From NCBI GenBank assembly GCA_963825305.1, contig CAWGTA010000008.1, forward strand, positions 558,001 through 622,000: 64,000 bases of DNA. The letters are read 5' to 3'. The number at the start of each line of letters is the position of its first letter. Position 1 is the stretch's first letter. The position numbers were made by a program, and so were the translations under genes. This DNA is from PSRJ01 sp963825305 (GTDB taxonomy: Bacteria; Acidobacteriota; Terriglobia; Bryobacterales; Bryobacteraceae). The notes under the pieces were generated by a model. It ran no database searches, was not told where the DNA came from, and saw only the letters and a list, made by a program, of their open reading frames with translations. This document shows, one piece after another, positions 61,307-64,000 of this stretch.

Positions 61307-61389
61307 TTCGGTCTTCCTCCTGATTGTTTCGGGCCTTGTCCAATCGCATTGGGGCGCCGTCAACGGACGGCCCGCCCCCTTACATTTCG

Positions 61390-61782
61390 CTACACAGACA
61401 TGAGCTTCTGGAAGAACGACCGGTATTTCTTCAGCGCGATGCGCAGGTCTTCGGTGTTTACATCGTCGCCGCGGCTCCACTGGCCTTCCATGCTGCTCCG
61501 GGTCTCGCCAAGGCTTTCCGCAAGCCGCTTGATGGAAGACGCCACCAGTTCGTCGGCCTGACGCACCGACGCGCGCGGCTCATCCACGAAGGCGGATTGC
61601 ACACCGTCCCAACGCTTGCGGAAATCCTCCGCGAATTCCGCCGGCAGCAGGGGACCCGCCGCGTCGCTGTTCGTCGTGGGTTTCGCAGCCAGTTTTGGGC
61701 CGGTCTTTATAACTGGTTCGGCCGCCGCGATGACGGGTTCTTCAACTTGCATTGTTTCGTTCACTTTCCGCAAAAACGACAT
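61390..61782 (-). CDS. Conserved helical protein, partner of bactofilin
   Basis: 130 residues: a variable N-terminal 50, then RKRWDGVQSAFVDEPRASVRQADELVASSIKRLAESLGETRSSMEGQWSRGDDVNTEDLRIALKKYRSFFQKLM, a widely conserved helical domain with W.....FVD.P...V..AD.LV and NTEDLR.AL..YR.FF. I know it as a frequent domain of unknown function. It precedes the bactofilin gene on the same strand. GAGGAG lies before the ATG. Confidence 0.7.
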   Translation of the reverse strand: MSFLRKVNETMQVEEPVIAAAEPVIKTGPKLAAKPTTNSDAAGPLLPAEFAEDFRKRWDGVQSAFVDEPRASVRQADELVASSIKRLAESLGETRSSMEGQWSRGDDVNTEDLRIALKKYRSFFQKLMSV

Positions 61783-61952
61783 TTGATTGCTCCTCGTTAA
61801 GAGTGTTAGTTTTTCGCGGCCTCACGGCTGCGGTTCTTCTTTCTGCTGGTAGTGTGCCATGCAGAAAGAGGCGCGCAAAGTCCTGTTGGGTCTGGTGGGT
61901 TCTGTCGGTACTGCCTGGTTAACCAAAGTTATCAGTCGGAGGCGGCCCGAGC

Positions 61953-61983
61953 GACTGGTGGTGTGACTTGGCGGGGTCCTTCT
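61953..61983. repeat. 31-bp repeat shared with the island's right end
   Basis: Matches 43669-43699 at 29 of 31 positions (GACTGGTGGTGTGACTTGGC...). It borders the stop codon of a small ORF (61982). It may be an end remnant of another element of the same family. Confidence 0.6.
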
Positions 61984-62158
61984 ATGAGGCCGTGAGGCTT
62001 TCCGGGCACTTGCGGACCGCCAGCGGACTCAGGCCGTAGTCCAGACGCAGCTGGTTAAATCGGCGCGAGTATTCTTCCTCCGTCAGGAATTGTCGTTTCA
62101 GTAGCCGCATCAAGTGTTCCGCACGCGAAGCTAACTCTTCCAACTCTGTCCGGCTCAT
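61982..62158 (-). CDS. Small hypothetical protein
   Basis: 58 residues starting with ATG at 62156-62158: two helices rich in Glu/Arg/Leu (ELEELASRAEHLMRLLKRQF and EEYSRRFNQLRLDYGLSP). No family recognised. Its 3' end borders the 31-bp repeat and the gene may belong to a mobile-element remnant. Support is modest. Confidence 0.35.
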   Translation of the reverse strand: MSRTELEELASRAEHLMRLLKRQFLTEEEYSRRFNQLRLDYGLSPLAVRKCPESLTAS

Positions 62159-62260
62159 AAAAGGTTCAGGGAATCGCCTGCCTACTGGTGACTCTAGGGC
62201 ACGCGGTTTCTCAGGGCAATCCTTGAAATGGTTAACAGATCCTGAGCTACCATAGACCAA

Positions 62261-63259
62261 ATGCGTTGCGTGACCTTTTGTTTGTGGGCCTCCGCCATAG
62301 CCAGCCTGCTTACCGGCCAGGTTCGCGTCGGATCCATCGCGGGCACTGTGACTGATCCGGATGGAGGGGCAGTGCAGTTGGCCAAGGTTCAAGCCAAAAA
62401 CTTAGCCACAGGGATCGTGTCCACTGCGACCAGCGCCTCCAACGGCAGCTATACCCTTTCCCAACTTCCGGCCGGTACCTATGACATCACGGTTCCGCCG
62501 ATCGGTTTCACGTTTCCGAAGTTAGAACGTAAGAATGTCGAGCTAACGGCCGGGCAAACGGTTCGGCTCGACCTCCACCTGGCATGGGGTGGGAATTTGG
62601 GAACGCCAGGAGACGACATCTCCACCTGGGTCCGCGGCAAAGGTCGTCCCAATGGCCCAACACCGCGGACGAGCGATGGCCGACCCGATTTTTCCGGCGT
62701 CTGGATCGGAAACCCGGCGGAAGGTGAAGACGCCGTTCTGCTACCGTGGGCGGACACGATCACGAAGGAACGGCGAGCCCGGGACGGCTCCGGGAACCCT
62801 GGGGAATCGTGCCTGCCGGGCGACGTCCTGCTGGTCAACGCCTTCCTGTACAAGGTGATTCAGACCCCCTCCGTCATGGCGATCCTATGGGAAGGCAACG
62901 TTCCCGGGGTGACGCAGATCTTTCTGGATGGCCGCGGCCATCCCAAAGTTCCTTTCCCGAGTTGGATGGGCCACTCAGTAGGCCGCTGGGAGGGCGACAC
63001 GCTAGTAGTGGACACAATCGGATTCAACGATCTGAGCTGGGTTCGTCTCTACCCGCACACCGAGATGCTGCACGTGATCCAGCGCTTCCGGCGGCCCGAT
63101 CTGGCGCACATCGAGAAAGAACTGACGATCGAGGATCCGGGTGCCTTTGCCAAGCCCTGGAAAATGCATACGACCTGGGATCTGGCGCCGAGCGAGGAAA
63201 TCCAGGAGTACATCTGCAATGAAAGCGAAAAAGACGTGCCGCACATGAAGCGCCAGTGA
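62261..63259 (+). CDS. Exported carboxypeptidase-regulatory domain protein with acidobacterial secreted-protein body
   Basis: 332 residues: signal peptide, a carboxypeptidase-regulatory-like domain (about 24-105: SIAGTVTDPDGGAVQLAKVQA ... QLPAGTYDITVPPIGFTF), then the same body as the 44995 gene: PDFSGVWIGNPAE, LPWADTITKERRA, GESCLPGDVLLVN, YKVIQTPSVMAILWEG, WMGHSVGRWEGDTLVVDTIGFNDLSW and DPGAFAKPWKMHT. A domain fusion of a TonB-receptor-like N-domain to a secreted module. Function unknown. Confidence 0.8.
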   Translation: MRCVTFCLWASAIASLLTGQVRVGSIAGTVTDPDGGAVQLAKVQAKNLATGIVSTATSASNGSYTLSQLPAGTYDITVPPIGFTFPKLERKNVELTAGQTVRLDLHLAWGGNLGTPGDDISTWVRGKGRPNGPTPRTSDGRPDFSGVWIGNPAEGEDAVLLPWADTITKERRARDGSGNPGESCLPGDVLLVNAFLYKVIQTPSVMAILWEGNVPGVTQIFLDGRGHPKVPFPSWMGHSVGRWEGDTLVVDTIGFNDLSWVRLYPHTEMLHVIQRFRRPDLAHIEKELTIEDPGAFAKPWKMHTTWDLAPSEEIQEYICNESEKDVPHMKRQ

Positions 63260-63270
63260 AAGCGCCGTGA

Positions 63271-63789
63271 CTAGACCGCATACGTGGGCGGCGTCACACC
63301 CTTGTTGCGCAGATACATTTCGGCATATCCGCGAGTATGGGCGGTGTGGATCATGGCCTGATAGAGCGCATCCAGGCCGGTCATGGAAGGGCCGCGTCCC
63401 GGTGAGAAGGTCTTCGTCAAGTCCGCGGCGGTAAGCTGGCCCACGACGCCGATGGCCCAATCGAAACTGTCCGTCAGGTATTTGATGGTGGCGGCCTTGC
63501 TGGTGTCGCCTGCGGGCGTGGCGGGTGCCCGACCCTTTCCGAGCAGTCCGAGATAGAATCCTTCCGCCTGCGCAAGGTGCTGCAGTTCACCGCCAAAGCT
63601 ACGGGCGTCCGCGAACGGCTTATAGTCGTAGTTTTCGGCGGGCATGGCTTCCGCAACCTTCAAAGTCAGGTCCTTCGACTTTCGCCAGTGATCGATGAAA
63701 ATCTCGATCTCCCGATCCGCCCCACGGGCGAAGCGTGGTGCCAAAGCCGCAGCCGCCACTACCGAACCGATTGCTGCACGACGATTCAT
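63271..63789 (-). CDS. Exported DinB-like protein
   Basis: 172 residues: a signal peptide (RAAIGSVVAAAALAPRFARGA) and a four-helix DinB-like bundle: IEIFIDHWRKSKDLTLKVAEAMPAENYDYKP, GGELQHLAQAEGFYLGLLG, and LYQAMIHTAHTRGYAEMYLRNKG near the end. The His residues in LQHLAQ and IHTAHTRG fit the metal site of the family. DinB proteins include thiol-dependent transferases. Convergent with the gene at 62261. Confidence 0.82.
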   Translation of the reverse strand: MNRRAAIGSVVAAAALAPRFARGADREIEIFIDHWRKSKDLTLKVAEAMPAENYDYKPFADARSFGGELQHLAQAEGFYLGLLGKGRAPATPAGDTSKAATIKYLTDSFDWAIGVVGQLTAADLTKTFSPGRGPSMTGLDALYQAMIHTAHTRGYAEMYLRNKGVTPPTYAV

Positions 63790-63811
63790 CCAGTTTCCTC
63801 CACTGTTGATT

Positions 63812-64000
63812 CTACGGCATGCGCTTCGATTGGATCTTGGCGGCGAAGGATTGGGCTACGATTTTCCCGTTCCGCACAACAAATGTGTCGGTAGCAAATT
63901 CGTACGAATTGTCGGCTGTTTCTGCGGCCCAGATAATAAAAGCGGCAAACTCCGAAACGAGAGCCTGAAAGAGGGGCTTGATCGCGTGAGGACCTCTTAA
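63812..64000 (-). CDS. NTF2/SnoaL-like protein, 5' end beyond window
   Basis: The last ~62 residues are visible, reading inward from the right edge: PLFQALVSEFAAFIIWAAETADNSYEFATDTFVVRNGKIVAQSFAAKIQSKRMP and stop at 63812-63814. The pattern fits the C-terminal part of small SnoaL/NTF2-fold proteins (DTFVVRNGKIVAQSF). The function is not clear; many of these are polyketide cyclases or dehydratases. Confidence 0.6.
   Translation of the reverse strand, partial: LRGPHAIKPLFQALVSEFAAFIIWAAETADNSYEFATDTFVVRNGKIVAQSFAAKIQSKRMP

Noticed and set aside
1..64000. CRISPR arrays, rRNA genes, prophage structural genes
   Set aside because: No regularly spaced repeats, no rRNA signatures and no capsid/tail/portal genes seen. 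Only replication-type mobile genes occur (primase, VapE, integrase remnants).

Overview
The window reads as a chromosome segment of a high-GC Gram-negative soil bacterium of the Acidobacteriota, most like the Solibacter/Bryobacter group. The basis is gene content: two TIGR03435-type secreted proteins, a long NHL-repeat protein with a TIGR03437-like C-terminus, an Oar-type TonB-dependent receptor with an N-terminal carboxypeptidase-regulatory domain, a Ser/Thr kinase fused to TolB-like and TPR modules, PEP-CTERM proteins and many exported beta-propellers. WaaA (Kdo transferase), the RfaE2/HldE adenylyltransferase and MqnA show an LPS-bearing, menaquinone-using cell. This placement is inference from families, not from a marker gene.

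Left part (1-19.6 kb): waaA (cut by the left edge), exported proteins, a TPR protein, an ISNCY-type transposase fragment, a degenerate receiver protein, an FmdB zinc ribbon, tandem TIGR03435 genes (one broken), mfd split by nine frame changes, a PEP-CTERM-like gene wedged between rfaE2 and mfd, a STAS protein, a YmdB phosphodiesterase plus diguanylate cyclase pair, the NHL/TIGR03437 protein, mqnA, secG and tRNA-Leu(GAG).

Island (19.58-43.79 kb): the last bases of tRNA-Leu plus CCA are repeated exactly 24.2 kb downstream, and an integrase remnant follows each copy. Inside are a ModA-like binding protein, a protein with the residue pattern of CD38/ADP-ribosyl cyclases, an ABC-2 exporter, an isocitrate lyase lacking its catalytic N-terminal part, beta-propeller and amidohydrolase genes, the TonB receptor, a kinase with a truncated kinase stub in front, a dihaem cytochrome lipoprotein plus GMC dehydrogenase pair, a multicopper-oxidase fragment joined to a broken VapE-type helicase, and a primase-like gene at the right end. 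It looks like an old, rearranged, accreted island.

Right part (43.8-64 kb): a cyclase-family hydrolase, two paralogous exported proteins, a MASE1/PAS hybrid histidine kinase, STAS-type proteins, a PQQ-type sugar dehydrogenase, a frameshifted PEP-CTERM gene, a two-haem cytochrome c, dienelactone hydrolase, epoxide hydrolase, enoyl-CoA hydratase-like protein, a propeller lyase, a bactofilin with a partner, a DinB-like protein and an NTF2/SnoaL-like fragment at the edge.

The structure beyond genes is the most distinctive part: a dispersed palindromic repeat at gene 3' ends (four copies), a second short dispersed repeat, two places where the 3' end of a gene is duplicated around inserted DNA, a recurrent palindromic site in intergenic gaps of the island, and the tRNA-Leu att repeat. 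The best candidate for new biology is the CD38-like protein beside the integrase remnant.
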